A stretch of 64,000 bases of DNA from Flavobacterium zhairuonense (GCF_004352915.1 NZ_SJSY01000065.1:1-64000); one strand, 5' to 3'. Counted from the first letter of the stretch, positions 48,398-58,304 are shown. Notes: generated from the letters alone by a model not told the origin. Translations and numbers: made by a program.

Positions 48398-49645
48398 ATG
48401 TTATTCGAAGATTTATCACTTTCAAAAAGTATACAAAGAGCCGTATTTGAAGAAGGCTACCTAAACCCCACTCCAATTCAGGAACAATCTATTCCGATCA
48501 TTTTATCAGGAAGAGATTTAATTGGATGTGCGCAAACAGGTACAGGAAAAACAGCAGCATTTGCAATCCCAATCATACATCAGTTACACCGAATTGTAGG
48601 TTCATCAAAAAAAGCCAAACAAATTCGCGCACTTGTGGTTACGCCTACTCGCGAACTTGCCGTGCAAATTGGAGAAAGTTTTGACACTTACGGCAAATAC
48701 ACCAATTTAACACAATTAACAATCTTTGGAGGCGTTTCGCAAAATCCACAAGTTGAAACCTTAAAAAACGGAGTCGATATCTTGGTTGCAACTCCGGGAA
48801 GATTGCTTGATTTACACAAACAAGGCTTTCTTGATTTTGACCATTTGCATACTTTGGTTTTGGACGAAGCCGATCAAATGCTGGACATGGGATTCATAAA
48901 CGATGTGAAAAAAATTGTAAAGCTTACGCCAAAAAATCGCCAGACTTTATTATTCTCTGCAACAATGCCGATAGCTATTCGCGAATTGGCAGAAATGTTT
49001 TTGAAAGATCCTGAAAAAGTTGAAGTTTCGCCTGTTTCATCAACCGCAGAAAATGTAGAACAACGCATTTATTTCGTTGACAAAACCGAAAAAAGAAATT
49101 TGCTTTACCATTTAATTAAAGAAGAAAACTTATCAAATGTTTTAGTTTTTTCACGAACTAAACATGGCGCTGATAATGTTGTAAAAGCACTTCGCAAAAA
49201 AGATATTCCGGCAGAAGCAATTCACGGAGATAAATCGCAAAATGCAAGACAGCGCGTTTTGGATGCATTTAAAAACAAAGAAGTTGGCGTTTTGGTCGCT
49301 ACCGATATTGCGGCGCGAGGAATTGATATTGAACAACTTCCTTATGTAATCAATTTTGATTTGCCTAATATCCCTGAAACCTATGTGCACCGAATTGGGC
49401 GTACAGGACGTGCAGGAAATGGCGGAATTGCGATTTCATTTTGTGGAAAAGACGAAGAACCTTACTGGAAAGACATTAAAAAACTAATAAAAGTTGATGT
49501 CAAAATAATTAGTGAGCATCCTTATCAATGGCATTCTGGAAGTCCTGGAGCCGGCGAAAAACCAAAAAACTCCAACAGAAGCGGAGGCGCTCACAAATCA
49601 AGAAAATCAAATACTTCTAAGAAAAATAAAAAACGCTGGTACTAA
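48398..49645 (+). CDS. DEAD-box RNA helicase, RhlE-like
   Basis: This 415-residue protein has all helicase motifs: the Q motif (NPTPIQEQSIP), AQTGTGKTAA, PTRELAVQI, ATPGRLLD, DEADQMLDMGF, SATMP, VFSRTKHGAD, ATDIAARGIDI and HRIGRTGRAGN. The C-terminal ~45 residues are basic and low in complexity (RSGGAHKSRKSNTSKKNKKR), an RNA-binding tail. It probably remodels RNA in ribosome assembly or mRNA decay. Its stop codon overlaps the stop of the convergent gene by four bases, inside a terminator hairpin. Confidence 0.95.
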   Translation: MLFEDLSLSKSIQRAVFEEGYLNPTPIQEQSIPIILSGRDLIGCAQTGTGKTAAFAIPIIHQLHRIVGSSKKAKQIRALVVTPTRELAVQIGESFDTYGKYTNLTQLTIFGGVSQNPQVETLKNGVDILVATPGRLLDLHKQGFLDFDHLHTLVLDEADQMLDMGFINDVKKIVKLTPKNRQTLLFSATMPIAIRELAEMFLKDPEKVEVSPVSSTAENVEQRIYFVDKTEKRNLLYHLIKEENLSNVLVFSRTKHGADNVVKALRKKDIPAEAIHGDKSQNARQRVLDAFKNKEVGVLVATDIAARGIDIEQLPYVINFDLPNIPETYVHRIGRTGRAGNGGIAISFCGKDEEPYWKDIKKLIKVDVKIISEHPYQWHSGSPGAGEKPKNSNRSGGAHKSRKSNTSKKNKKRWY

Positions 49646-49657
49646 CCAGCGTTTTTT
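49628..49657. terminator. bidirectional terminator spanning two overlapping stop codons
   Basis: AAAAAACGCTGGT / ACCAGCGTTTTTT with loop ACTA is a perfect 13-bp stem with A run before and T run after, so it works on both strands. It lies inside both reading frames: TAA of the helicase (49643-49645) and TAG of the kinase (49642-49644, minus) are both in the apex. Confidence 0.92.
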
Positions 49658-51828
49658 GCTTCTTCAATCAAATAACTTATAATCTTAAAAAGCTTGACAG
49701 GCTCAAAAGGTTTGATTATAATATCGTTTATTCCAGATGAAATTGCCTCATCTGTTATTTCATCTTTATCAAAAGCTGTCAAAGCAACAATTGGTGTTTT
49801 GATACCCTGCAAACGAATTCTTTTACTGGTTTCAAATCCGTTCATTAATGGCATATTAATATCCATTAAAATAAGATCGAAAGTTTCTTTTTGCAAAATT
49901 TCCAATGCGCCAAAACCATCATCTGCGACTTTACAGTCATAATTATTCTTCTCAATAATTTTCTTCGTTACCAGCTGATTAATGCGGTTATCTTCGACAA
50001 TCAAAATTTTATGAACTTCATTTGAGGTCAGATCTACTTCAATTTCATTGATAATTTTTATCGTTTTTTCTGGATCATGCTCAAACGGAATTACAAATGA
50101 AAATGAAGTCCCTTGTCCCAAATCACTTTCTAAAGTAATTGTACTTCCAAACAATCCCAATAAACGTTTTACGATACTCAAACCAAGTCCCGTCCCTTGA
50201 TAATCTTCATCTTTTCGGCCAACCTGAACAAATTTTTCAAAAATCTTGCTTTGATCAACAGTTGCAATCCCGATACCGTTATCTTTTATGAGAAAATCTA
50301 AGAAATGATTTTTTCCGTCTGTCTTCAAAAGATCAACCTTTACTTCAACTTCTCCATTTTTGGTGAACTTCAAAGCATTGCTGACCAAGTTCATCAAAAT
50401 TTGTGCAAGTCTTAACTTATCGCCTATCAAATATTCAGGAATATTGGGGTCTATATAAACATTTATCTTGTTATTGTTTTTCTGAGATAAAAAAGAAAGC
50501 GAATTTTTGATCATCATAATTTCATCAGAAATATTAAATGTCAAGTTCTCCAACACTACCTTATTTTCTTCAATTTTGTTTATCTGCAAAATATCATTTA
50601 CAAGAGAAAGCAAATATCGGGCAGAGAATTTCAGCGAACTTAAATGCTGGCTTCTTGACAATTCCTTATGTTCTTCTAAAAGCATGTTAGTAATACCAAC
50701 TACACCATACAGCGGCGTACGCAATTCATGGCTTATAGTCGAAATAAATTGTGTTTTGAGCAAAGAGGCTTCCTCAGCAATTTCTTTAGCTTTAAGAAGC
50801 TCCAAATTGTGTTTCTTTTTAAATCTGATATTTTTGATCAACGTAACAATCAAAACAAGTAAGATCAACGAGATCAGCACAAACAAAATCACAATAATAC
50901 GCGATTTTTTAAGGCTTTGATATTGCGAGATTTTCTCGTTTTCGATTTTATCAATCTGCCTTTTATATTCATCAAGTTCAAGATTGAAACCTGCAGTAGA
51001 GGCTTTTTTTATTTTCTCCTGGTTGTATAATTCTTCCGTTATTTGATTATAAAGCGTAAGATTTTCATAAGCTTCCTTATATTTATTGATTTTGAGCAAA
51101 AACTTGGAATACTCTAAATGCGCATATGACAAATCTGATTTTTCGTTGCCGTTTTTTCCTGCCGCAATTGCGCTCAAAAAATAGGCATTTGCAGTATCAT
51201 TTTCATTCTTGAAAGATGAATACATTCCGTTGAGCATATTTACCACAATCTCTGTCGATTCATCGCCGTATTTCTCAATATTATTGCCTACGAATTTTAA
51301 ATAAGGATAACCTTCTTTAAATTTTCCGACATCAAAATAAGCCCAGGCAATATTGACGTTGGTAAAATATACTTGGTCAATATCATTTATTTTTAAACTG
51401 TATGCTATTGATTTTTTATAATATGAAATCCCCTTATCAAATTGTTTTTTTTCAAAACAATAAAGATTTCCTAAGTTATTGTGCAAACTGTATTTTATCG
51501 AATCATTGTTTGTTTTATTAGCGTAAAACAAACTTTTATTGTAGAAAAAAATAGCTTTATCAAATTCAGACAATTCACTGTAATTGCCAGCAATTATTTT
51601 ATACGACTTCGCTATTAAGACATTGTTTTTTATAGTTGTTGCATAATTTAATGCAACTCGAGAAGTAATCAATGATTTTTCAAAATTTGAATCTTTAAAA
51701 TCATCCCATGCTTGTTTAACAAGCTTATTTACCTTAGCCTCAGAAATTGCTTCAGACTGCGTGAATGCCGAACTGCAAACACAATTCAGAAAAAAGATTA
51801 GAAGGAAAAAAATCCGCATTCGGGGCAT
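49642..51828 (-). CDS. hybrid sensor histidine kinase with TPR sensor and receiver
   Basis: The protein has 728 residues. A signal peptide (about 1-23) is followed by TPR repeats (about 30-280) outside the membrane, one transmembrane helix (about 308-332), HisKA with TISHELRTPLYGVVG (H367) and HATPase with NLVSNALKFTKNG and GTGLGLSIVKRLLG. A C-terminal receiver (about 608-728) has VEDNRIN and LILMDINMPLMNG (D656). No output domain is present, so it must pass phosphate to a partner. ATG 51819 (M4) is an alternative start: a -7 box TATATTTG (minus 51852-51845) leaves only a short leader. Ligand unknown. Confidence 0.9.
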   Translation of the reverse strand: MPRMRIFFLLIFFLNCVCSSAFTQSEAISEAKVNKLVKQAWDDFKDSNFEKSLITSRVALNYATTIKNNVLIAKSYKIIAGNYSELSEFDKAIFFYNKSLFYANKTNNDSIKYSLHNNLGNLYCFEKKQFDKGISYYKKSIAYSLKINDIDQVYFTNVNIAWAYFDVGKFKEGYPYLKFVGNNIEKYGDESTEIVVNMLNGMYSSFKNENDTANAYFLSAIAAGKNGNEKSDLSYAHLEYSKFLLKINKYKEAYENLTLYNQITEELYNQEKIKKASTAGFNLELDEYKRQIDKIENEKISQYQSLKKSRIIVILFVLISLILLVLIVTLIKNIRFKKKHNLELLKAKEIAEEASLLKTQFISTISHELRTPLYGVVGITNMLLEEHKELSRSQHLSSLKFSARYLLSLVNDILQINKIEENKVVLENLTFNISDEIMMIKNSLSFLSQKNNNKINVYIDPNIPEYLIGDKLRLAQILMNLVSNALKFTKNGEVEVKVDLLKTDGKNHFLDFLIKDNGIGIATVDQSKIFEKFVQVGRKDEDYQGTGLGLSIVKRLLGLFGSTITLESDLGQGTSFSFVIPFEHDPEKTIKIINEIEVDLTSNEVHKILIVEDNRINQLVTKKIIEKNNYDCKVADDGFGALEILQKETFDLILMDINMPLMNGFETSKRIRLQGIKTPIVALTAFDKDEITDEAISSGINDIIIKPFEPVKLFKIISYLIEEAKNAG

Positions 51829-51868
51829 AAATGGCTAATTTTCCCAAATATACACTTAAAAATAAAAA

Positions 51869-51899
51869 AAAGCTGTATTTAAAATAAAAATACAGCTTT
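51869..51899 (-). terminator. terminator of the dicarboxylate symporter gene
   Basis: AAAGCTGTATTT / AAATACAGCTTT is a 12-bp stem with a T run on the minus strand, 63 bases past the symporter stop. Confidence 0.85.
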
Positions 51900-51961
51900 C
51901 TTAATTTTTGTTTATGCTTTAATCTGATAAAAACCAGACAAATAAATCTGAACCTTGGGCT

Positions 51962-53245
51962 CTATTCCTCTAAACCAGCATTTATTTCTTTATTACTTTC
52001 CCATTGTCCAACAACAGAAGTTGCTAATGCATTACCTAGTACGTTAGTTGCACTTCTGAACATATCGCAGAAGTGGTCAATCGGCAAAATTAATGCAATT
52101 CCCTCAACAGGAATATCAAACATTCCACATGTAGCGGCAACTACCACCAAACTTGCTCTTGGCACACCTGCAATTCCTTTACTAGTAAGCATTAAAACCA
52201 AAAGCATTACCATTTGCGTTGGAATATCTAAATGAACGCCATAAAACTGAGCAATAAAGATACTGGCAAACGTCATGTACATCATACTTCCGTCTAAGTT
52301 GAATGAATAACCAAGCGGCAACATGAAAGAAACGATTTTATCTTTTACACCAAAATCCTCCAATTCTTCAGTTAATTTTGGAAAAACCGCTTCACTACTA
52401 GTTGTTCCAAAAGCAATTGCCAATGGCCCAACAATACGTCTTAGCAATTCAGTCATTCTTCCTTTTAAGAAAATATAACCAACTCCAATCAAGACAACCC
52501 ACAAAGTGCTGATACCAACTAAAAATGACCCAAAAAATTTGAAATAGGTAATTACTAATTCTTCAGCATCTCTAATGGCAAAAACCCCTGCAATGGCACC
52601 AAACACACCAATTGGAGCAAAGTTCATTACATAATTCACCATTTTCAAAACGATATGTGAAGCTTTGTCTAATGCATTAATCACGGGTTTTACAGGACTT
52701 CCGATAGACGCCGCAGCCAATCCGAAAAAAATCGAAAATATTACAATCTGAAGGATTTCATTAGTTGCCATTGCCTCAAAAAGACTTTTTGGAACGATAT
52801 GCTCAACAAAATTCTCAACAGAAAGTGTTTTAGTTTTTCCAGTTACTTCTGCCGCAGCTGTCATATCAACATGACCTAATTTCAAACCTACTCCTGGCTC
52901 AAGAATATTTACATAAAATAAACCAATAAGCAATGATATAAATGATGCTGTAAAAAACCATCCCAGAGCTTTTCCGCCCACTCTTCCAACTGTTTTGATA
53001 TCACCAAGCTTAGCAATTCCCACTACCAAAGTAGTAAATACTAAAGGCGAAATAATCATTTGAACCAATCGAATGAAAATAGTTGCCAGCATTTTAATTT
53101 TGCTGCTGAAAGATTGTGCGCCTTCAGGAGAAAGTGTTCCATGCAATATAATCCCCAAAGTGGCACCTAAGACCATTGCGACAATAATCTGACCTGTTAA
53201 TCCTGAAAGAAATGATTTTTTTTTAGTTTCTGTAACTTGTTGCAT
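51962..53245 (-). CDS. dicarboxylate/amino acid:cation symporter (DAACS family)
   Basis: This 427-residue inner-membrane protein has the multi-helix GltP/DctA layout with re-entrant loops. It has the serine-containing loop AFGTTSSEAVFPKL, GYSFNLDGSMMYMTFASIFIAQ (the NMDGT-like cation site) and ILPIDHFCDMFRSATNVLGN. It takes up glutamate, aspartate or C4-dicarboxylates with Na+ or H+. The DHFCDMFRSATN segment in helix 8, with Arg in place, fits acidic substrates; the exact substrate is not decidable. It lies 52 bases downstream of aroC on the same strand. Confidence 0.94.
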   Translation of the reverse strand: MQQVTETKKKSFLSGLTGQIIVAMVLGATLGIILHGTLSPEGAQSFSSKIKMLATIFIRLVQMIISPLVFTTLVVGIAKLGDIKTVGRVGGKALGWFFTASFISLLIGLFYVNILEPGVGLKLGHVDMTAAAEVTGKTKTLSVENFVEHIVPKSLFEAMATNEILQIVIFSIFFGLAAASIGSPVKPVINALDKASHIVLKMVNYVMNFAPIGVFGAIAGVFAIRDAEELVITYFKFFGSFLVGISTLWVVLIGVGYIFLKGRMTELLRRIVGPLAIAFGTTSSEAVFPKLTEELEDFGVKDKIVSFMLPLGYSFNLDGSMMYMTFASIFIAQFYGVHLDIPTQMVMLLVLMLTSKGIAGVPRASLVVVAATCGMFDIPVEGIALILPIDHFCDMFRSATNVLGNALATSVVGQWESNKEINAGLEE

Positions 53246-53297
53246 TAATTATTTGTTTTAAATTAAAATATTAAGACCCTCACTGTCTTAACTTTTA

Positions 53298-54356
53298 TTA
53301 ATATGTTTTGTTGATTAAGTAAAAATCAGCCAAAACAATTGCAGCCATTGCCTCAACAATTGGCACCGCACGAGGTACAACACAAGGATCATGGCGTCCT
53401 TTGCCAGTCATTGGTGTGATATTTCCTTTATTATCTAATGAATCTTGAGTTTGCATAATTGTCGCAACTGGCTTGAAAGCTACTCTGAAATAGATATCCA
53501 TTCCGTTGCTTATTCCTCCCTGAATTCCTCCAGAAAGATTTGTTTTTGTAGTTCCGTCAGGATTGTACAAATCGTTGTGTTCGCTTCCTTTCATCTCTGA
53601 TCCAGAAAAACCGCTTCCGTATTCAAATCCTTTTACGGCATTTATAGAAAGCATTGCTTTTCCTAATTCGGCATGCAATTTATCAAAAACAGGTTCTCCC
53701 AATCCAACAGGAACATTTTGAATCACACATGAAACAACACCTCCAACAGTATCACCTTGTTTGCGGATATCACGAATATACTCTTCCATAATTGCTGCAG
53801 ATTTCTCATCTGGACAACGAACTGGATTGCTTTCAATTTTCGAAAAATCTAAATCTTGATAAGGAGTATCTAAATGAATTGGGCCTACAGAAGAAACGTA
53901 AGCATTAATTTTAATTTCAGGAAGCATCTGTTTTGCAATCGCTCCAGCAACTACACGGCTTGCAGTTTCACGTGCAGAACTTCTTCCGCCACCTCTGTAA
54001 TCACGAAAACCATATTTTTGGTCATATACATAATCAGCATGGCTTGGTCTATAATTATCTTTAATATGAGAGTAATCGTCCGATTTTTGGTTGGTATTCG
54101 GAATAATAAAACCGATTGGAGTTCCTGTTGTTTTTCCTTCAAAAATTCCAGATAAAAACTGAACCGCATCTGGTTCTTTTCTTTGTGTAACAATTGCTGA
54201 TTGTCCAGGTTTTCTTCGCGCCATTTCAACTTCAATTGCTTCAAAATCCAATTGAATTCCTGATGGACAACCATCAATAATACCGCCCAAAGCTTCACCG
54301 TGCGATTCTCCAAATGTTGTAACTCTATATAATGTGCCGTAGCTATTTCCTGCCAT
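53298..54356 (-). CDS. aroC: chorismate synthase
   Basis: This 352-residue protein has the standard length for the enzyme turning EPSP to chorismate with reduced FMN. Signatures present: [60 protein letters not shown] and [20 protein letters not shown]. Start ATG 54354-54356; a -7 box TACATTTG (minus 54378-54371) lies just upstream, leaving a very short leader. The symporter gene downstream may be read through. Confidence 0.97.
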   Translation of the reverse strand: MAGNSYGTLYRVTTFGESHGEALGGIIDGCPSGIQLDFEAIEVEMARRKPGQSAIVTQRKEPDAVQFLSGIFEGKTTGTPIGFIIPNTNQKSDDYSHIKDNYRPSHADYVYDQKYGFRDYRGGGRSSARETASRVVAGAIAKQMLPEIKINAYVSSVGPIHLDTPYQDLDFSKIESNPVRCPDEKSAAIMEEYIRDIRKQGDTVGGVVSCVIQNVPVGLGEPVFDKLHAELGKAMLSINAVKGFEYGSGFSGSEMKGSEHNDLYNPDGTTKTNLSGGIQGGISNGMDIYFRVAFKPVATIMQTQDSLDNKGNITPMTGKGRHDPCVVPRAVPIVEAMAAIVLADFYLINKTY

Positions 54357-54542
54357 GTTTTTAGTTTTAGCAAATGTAAGTTTTATGAATTAAATTAAAA
54401 AATATAAAATTGTGATTATTAATTAAAGGTTAAGGACTTTAAAAATCATAATTTATTAAAATTGACCCCAAATTGGTAACCTTTTGATAAAATAAATCCA
54501 GCAGTAGTTTCTTTTATTTGCTAAACTTCAAATCACGAAAAA

Positions 54543-55394
54543 TTGAAAAAACGAAATGTCGAATTGGTCATTATTTCTGATGTCCATTTGGGAACTTACG
54601 GAAGCCACGCTAAGGAATTAAACAACTATCTATCAAGCATTAAACCTAAAACATTAGTTTTAAACGGAGATATTATCGATGCTTGGCAATTTCGAAAATC
54701 TTATTTCCCGAAAGCACATTTAAGAGTGATTCAGCGCATTATCGGGATGGCTTCCAAAGGAACAAAAGTGTATTATATCACCGGAAATCACGATGAAATT
54801 CTTCGAAAATTCAGTGATATGAATATGGGAAATTTTTCTTTGCTTGACAAACTAGTTCTTGAATTAGATGATAAAAAAGCGTGGATTTTTCACGGAGACG
54901 TTTTTGATGCTTCAGTACAACACTCAAAATGGATCGCAAAACTTGGCGGATTGGGCTACGACTATTTAATTCTTTCTAACCGATTTGCAAACTGGTGCCT
55001 GACCAAATTAGGCCGAGAACCTTATTCCTTTTCTAAAAAAATAAAAGCTAGTGTAAAAAAAGCTGTAAAATTCATCTCTGATTTTGAAACGACAGCAACT
55101 GATTTGGCAATTGAAAAAAAATATGACTACGTTATCTGCGGGCATATTCATGAACCCAAAATAGCAACTATAGAAAACAAACACGGCTCTACTTTATACC
55201 TAAATTCAGGCGATTGGGTTGAAAATCTTACTGCTTTAGAATATCATAAAAAACGTTGGAAATTATACACTTACGAAAAAAACAATTTTATAGAAGAAGA
55301 AAATTTATTTGAAATGGAAGACAACCTAACTTCTCAGTTGCTGACTTCTATAATTGAAAAACAAGCCAGTAAGCTAAAAAAAGACAACATTTAA
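54543..55394 (+). CDS. LpxH-like metallophosphoesterase (UDP-2,3-diacylglucosamine diphosphatase)
   Basis: This 283-residue calcineurin-like phosphoesterase has the metal ligands IISDVHLGTYG, LNGDIIDAWQFRKS, ITGNHDEILRKF, WIFHGDVFD and ICGHIHEPKI. DAWQ and the C-terminal region fit the LpxH-type branch that makes lipid X in lipid A synthesis; the general phosphoesterase call is safer. No ATG is available: a stop codon lies 21 bases upstream, so translation starts at TTG 54543. It stands alone, divergent from aroC. Confidence 0.87.
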   Translation: MKKRNVELVIISDVHLGTYGSHAKELNNYLSSIKPKTLVLNGDIIDAWQFRKSYFPKAHLRVIQRIIGMASKGTKVYYITGNHDEILRKFSDMNMGNFSLLDKLVLELDDKKAWIFHGDVFDASVQHSKWIAKLGGLGYDYLILSNRFANWCLTKLGREPYSFSKKIKASVKKAVKFISDFETTATDLAIEKKYDYVICGHIHEPKIATIENKHGSTLYLNSGDWVENLTALEYHKKRWKLYTYEKNNFIEEENLFEMEDNLTSQLLTSIIEKQASKLKKDNI

Positions 55395-55527
55395 TCCATT
55401 TTACAACTTATATTACAAAAGATAGTTTTCACGAAAATGTAAATTATATAACAATTTTCAAAAATTTTATACGTTCTCTACATAGTTGTAGTTATACATT
55501 TGAAAAAAAATTAATTGAATCATTTTT

Positions 55528-56025
55528 ATGAAAAAAATCATTTTATCAGCCATTATGTTATTAGGCTTAGCATTTACGGCTCATTCACAAGACATTGCAA
55601 AAAACGCGCTAGGTTTGCGTTTGGGAGACAATAACGGTTTTGGAGGAGAAGTATCTTATCAAAGAGGATTAAATCAAAAAAACAGACTAGAATTTGATTT
55701 AGGATGGAGAAACAGCAGTGACGTTGATGCTATCAAAGGTGTAGCACTTTATCAATGGGTTTGGAATATAGACGGAGGCTTCAACTGGTACGCAGGTGTT
55801 GGTGGAGGACTTGCAGCTTGGGATCACGATTATTATAACGGAAACACAAAATATAATGACAGCGGAACGTATGTTTTTGCTGCAGGAGATATAGGAATTG
55901 AATATGGTTTTAAAGAAGTGCCAATTCTTTTATCATTAGACGCAAGACCAGAAATTGGTTCTGGATATTACGATGATGATAACTTTGGATTTGATGTTGG
56001 TTTAGGAATCAAATTCAAATTCTAA
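55528..56025 (+). CDS. small outer-membrane beta-barrel protein (165 aa)
   Basis: A signal peptide (about 1-20, cut after AHS-QD) is followed by ~145 residues of short amphipathic strands with glycine-rich turns (YAGVGGGLAAWDHDYYNG). It ends DVGLGIKFKF with the terminal Phe typical of barrel assembly. It probably forms an eight-stranded barrel of the OmpX/OmpA-like type. Substrate or role unknown. Its own terminator follows. Confidence 0.82.
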   Translation: MKKIILSAIMLLGLAFTAHSQDIAKNALGLRLGDNNGFGGEVSYQRGLNQKNRLEFDLGWRNSSDVDAIKGVALYQWVWNIDGGFNWYAGVGGGLAAWDHDYYNGNTKYNDSGTYVFAAGDIGIEYGFKEVPILLSLDARPEIGSGYYDDDNFGFDVGLGIKFKF

Positions 56026-56053
56026 ATAAAAATAAAAAATAATTGTAAAAGAA

Positions 56054-56085
56054 AACCTGCCGTTTTATTACGACAGGTTTTTTTT
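56054..56085 (+). terminator. terminator of the small barrel protein gene
   Basis: AACCTGCCGT / ACGACAGGTT has one mismatch, a 6-base loop and eight T. Confidence 0.75.
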
Positions 56086-56189
56086 ATGTTTAAATCGTCA
56101 ATTGATTATCACTCTGAAAAAAGTCGAAGAGCAAGCGAAGTAATAGGGCTTCGACTACACTCAGCCCAACATCTGCCCCTAACTTTTCA

Positions 56190-56231
56190 CTAATAACTAA
56201 TTACTAATAACTAATTACTAATAACTAATAG
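56190..56231. repeat. 14-bp tandem repeat CTAATAACTAATTA x3
   Basis: Two perfect units (56190-56203, 56204-56217) and a third with one changed base end four bases before the stop of the PrcB-like gene. Just upstream, 56117-56165 holds a GTCGAAG...CTTCGAC inverted pair, another common Flavobacterium spacer word. Confidence 0.85.
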
Positions 56232-56235
56232 CTAA

Positions 56236-56658
56236 TTACTTAATAATAATCTCTTTTTTAGAATGAATTTTCACTACTGTATAAGGATATGAAACCACCT
56301 GCATTAACATTGCATCTGGTGCCGGATTATTTTCTTTAACCGTAATAATAATATTTTTATCCGTCTCCTCTACTTTTTCAACTCCAATAGAATAACCGCT
56401 GGTATTTTTTTCGCCCATATTCAAAATAACATAATTTGAATTGTTAATATCAGCCTGCTTCATCTTACCGGCCAAAAGCGGATCATTTTGAAGCATTTTA
56501 ATTTCATTTGGCTCGGTCAAAATTTCAAAAAATTTGATGTTTCCTCCGCCATTCGATTGCTCGGTCAAAACTTCATACAAAGCCGTCGAACCCGAAGTTT
56601 TTTTTGCCCCACACGAAATCAAAACAAAAACTGCTAAAACTGAAATTACCTTTTTCAT
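56236..56658 (-). CDS. PrcB-like domain lipoprotein
   Basis: This 140-residue protein has a lipoprotein signal MKKVISVLAVFVLISC (Cys16). The C-terminal ~65 residues, with YVILNMGEKNTSGYSIGVEKV and SYPYTVVKI, fit the PrcB C-terminal domain, known from the treponemal dentilisin complex and found alone in many bacteria. Role here unknown. It starts 25 bases after bshA ends on the same strand, so it is co-transcribed with bshA, without an evident functional link. Confidence 0.75.
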   Translation of the reverse strand: MKKVISVLAVFVLISCGAKKTSGSTALYEVLTEQSNGGGNIKFFEILTEPNEIKMLQNDPLLAGKMKQADINNSNYVILNMGEKNTSGYSIGVEKVEETDKNIIITVKENNPAPDAMLMQVVSYPYTVVKIHSKKEIIIK

Positions 56659-56683
56659 TCATTAAATTATTTAGATTGCTTTC

Positions 56684-57820
56684 TTACTCTTTATAATCAT
56701 CAATTGCTTTTTGATACAATGCTTCGTATTTTGGAAGTATATTTTTGATGTCAAATTTCTTCGCAACTTCCAATGCATTCTTTTTAAACTCTTTCAAAGT
56801 TACGTCATCTTTTAAAATCTTAATTGCATTCTCAGCCATTTGTTCAACATCTCCAACATTGCTCAAATACCCCGAAACGCCATCAAAATTAACTTCAGGC
56901 AAACCTCCTGAATTACTAGAAATCACAGGAACACCTAGAGCCATAGCTTCTAAAGCTGCCAAACCAAAACTTTCAGTCTCTGAAGGAAGCAAAAACAAAT
57001 CGGTCATACATAAAATCTTATCGATCTCGTTACTATTTCCAAAGAAAATTACTTTGTCGTAAATTCCTAATTCCATACATAAAACTTCCGCTTTTTCCTT
57101 TTCAGGACCATCACCCACCATCATCAATTTAGCAGGCATTTCTTTCTGAATATTATAGAAAATCTTAATGATATCTGGAATTCTTTTCACCTTTCTAAAG
57201 TTACTGATATGCGTCACAATACGCTCATTTTCCTTCGCCATTACATAACGATGGCAAGGCGCATCTGGATCTTTTACTACTTTGTCCAATTCAATGAAAT
57301 TCGGAATCACCTTAATTTTATTCTTGATTTTGAACAATTTTAAAGTATCATCTTTCAAACTTTGCGAAACCGAAGTCACATAATCTGATTTATTGATACT
57401 GAAAGTCACCGCAGGCTTATAAAACGGATGATTTCCAACAAGCGTAATATCAGTTCCGTGAAGCGTTGTAATCATCGGAAGATTAATCCCTTCATTTTTC
57501 AGCATTTGCTTTGCCATATAACCCGCATAAGCATGTGGAATAGCATAATGTACGTGCAAAACTTCAATCTTGTATAATTTCACCATATCGACAAGTTTGC
57601 TCGATAAAGCTAATTCATAAGGCTGATAATGAAACAATGGATATTCCGGAACATTTACTTCATGATAATGAACATTCGGATTTAAAAGTGCCAATCGAAC
57701 TGGCTGACTATATGTGATAAAATGTATTTCGTGTCCTCGTCTGGCTAATTCAAGACCTAACTCAGTGGCTACTACCCCACTACCGCCAAACGTCGGATAA
57801 CAAACTATTGCTATTTTCAT
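56684..57820 (-). CDS. bshA: N-acetyl-alpha-D-glucosaminyl L-malate synthase BshA
   Basis: This 378-residue GT4 glycosyltransferase has MKIAIVCYPTFGGSGVVATELG at its start, the BshA hallmark. It also has VHYAIPHAYAGYMA, TTLHGTDITLVGNHPFY, and the catalytic C-terminal SETESFGLAALEAMALGVPVI. It joins UDP-GlcNAc and L-malate in the first step of bacillithiol synthesis, consistent with low-molecular-weight thiol use in Flavobacteriia. bshB and bshC are not nearby. Start ATG 57818-57820. Confidence 0.96.
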   Translation of the reverse strand: MKIAIVCYPTFGGSGVVATELGLELARRGHEIHFITYSQPVRLALLNPNVHYHEVNVPEYPLFHYQPYELALSSKLVDMVKLYKIEVLHVHYAIPHAYAGYMAKQMLKNEGINLPMITTLHGTDITLVGNHPFYKPAVTFSINKSDYVTSVSQSLKDDTLKLFKIKNKIKVIPNFIELDKVVKDPDAPCHRYVMAKENERIVTHISNFRKVKRIPDIIKIFYNIQKEMPAKLMMVGDGPEKEKAEVLCMELGIYDKVIFFGNSNEIDKILCMTDLFLLPSETESFGLAALEAMALGVPVISSNSGGLPEVNFDGVSGYLSNVGDVEQMAENAIKILKDDVTLKEFKKNALEVAKKFDIKNILPKYEALYQKAIDDYKE

Positions 57821-57989
57821 GTATTAGATTTAATTCTACGAAAATACTCAAAAATCACGTTTAATTGACCGTTTCATTTGTTAGATTTTTGTAAATCTTA
57901 GATTCATCAGAGTATTAGGCTATTAGAATTTACAACATAAAATATTCTAATTTTTATCAGGAGCAGAAAAATTTGTTTTCATAAGAAAG

Positions 57990-58092
57990 TCCGGTCCCGC
58001 TGTCCGCTATATTCCCGATTAACAAAAACTACGGCTGAAAAAGCCTTGTTTTTCTAAATCGGGAGATGCCACTTCCATCGGGGCTAGATTAG
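57990..58092. repeat. dispersed structured intergenic element (GGTCCCGCTGTCCGCTAT ... CATCGGGGCTAG)
   Basis: The 484-base spacer between bshA and the response regulator (57821-58304) holds no gene. It contains this element, whose ends I recognise as a repeated spacer sequence in Flavobacterium. The centre folds as a three-block hairpin: TCCCGATT (58013-58020) with AATCGGGA (58057-58064), AAAAAC (58024-58029) with GTTTTT (58048-58053), and GGCT with AGCC (58033-58036, 58042-58045). Confidence 0.7.
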
Positions 58093-58210
58093 ACGTTTTT
58101 GTTTTCATAAACTACATTTAAGCTTGTATTTCTTTAAAGATTAAATAATTCGATAACAAAACTCAATTTTAATAAGACACATGTCCTTATATGGTTCAAA
58201 AAATAAATAT

Positions 58211-58218
58211 TACTTTTG
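58211..58218 (+). promoter_or_regulatory. candidate -7 box (TACTTTTG) of the metal-efflux regulator operon
   Basis: An exact TAnnTTTG match 86 bases before the response-regulator ATG; no clear -33 element at normal spacing. Confidence 0.4.
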
Positions 58219-58304
58219 ACAATCCTATTTTTTGAAAACAACTCATCAGAAGATTAAAATATTTCCGTTTTAATCAAAACAACAACTATTATAATATACC
58301 ATAT

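Noticed and set aside
53951..54373. 140-codon minus-strand frame in the 5' part of aroC
   Set aside because: It overlaps chorismate synthase in another frame, has Lys/Gln/Glu-rich low-complexity translation and no family features.
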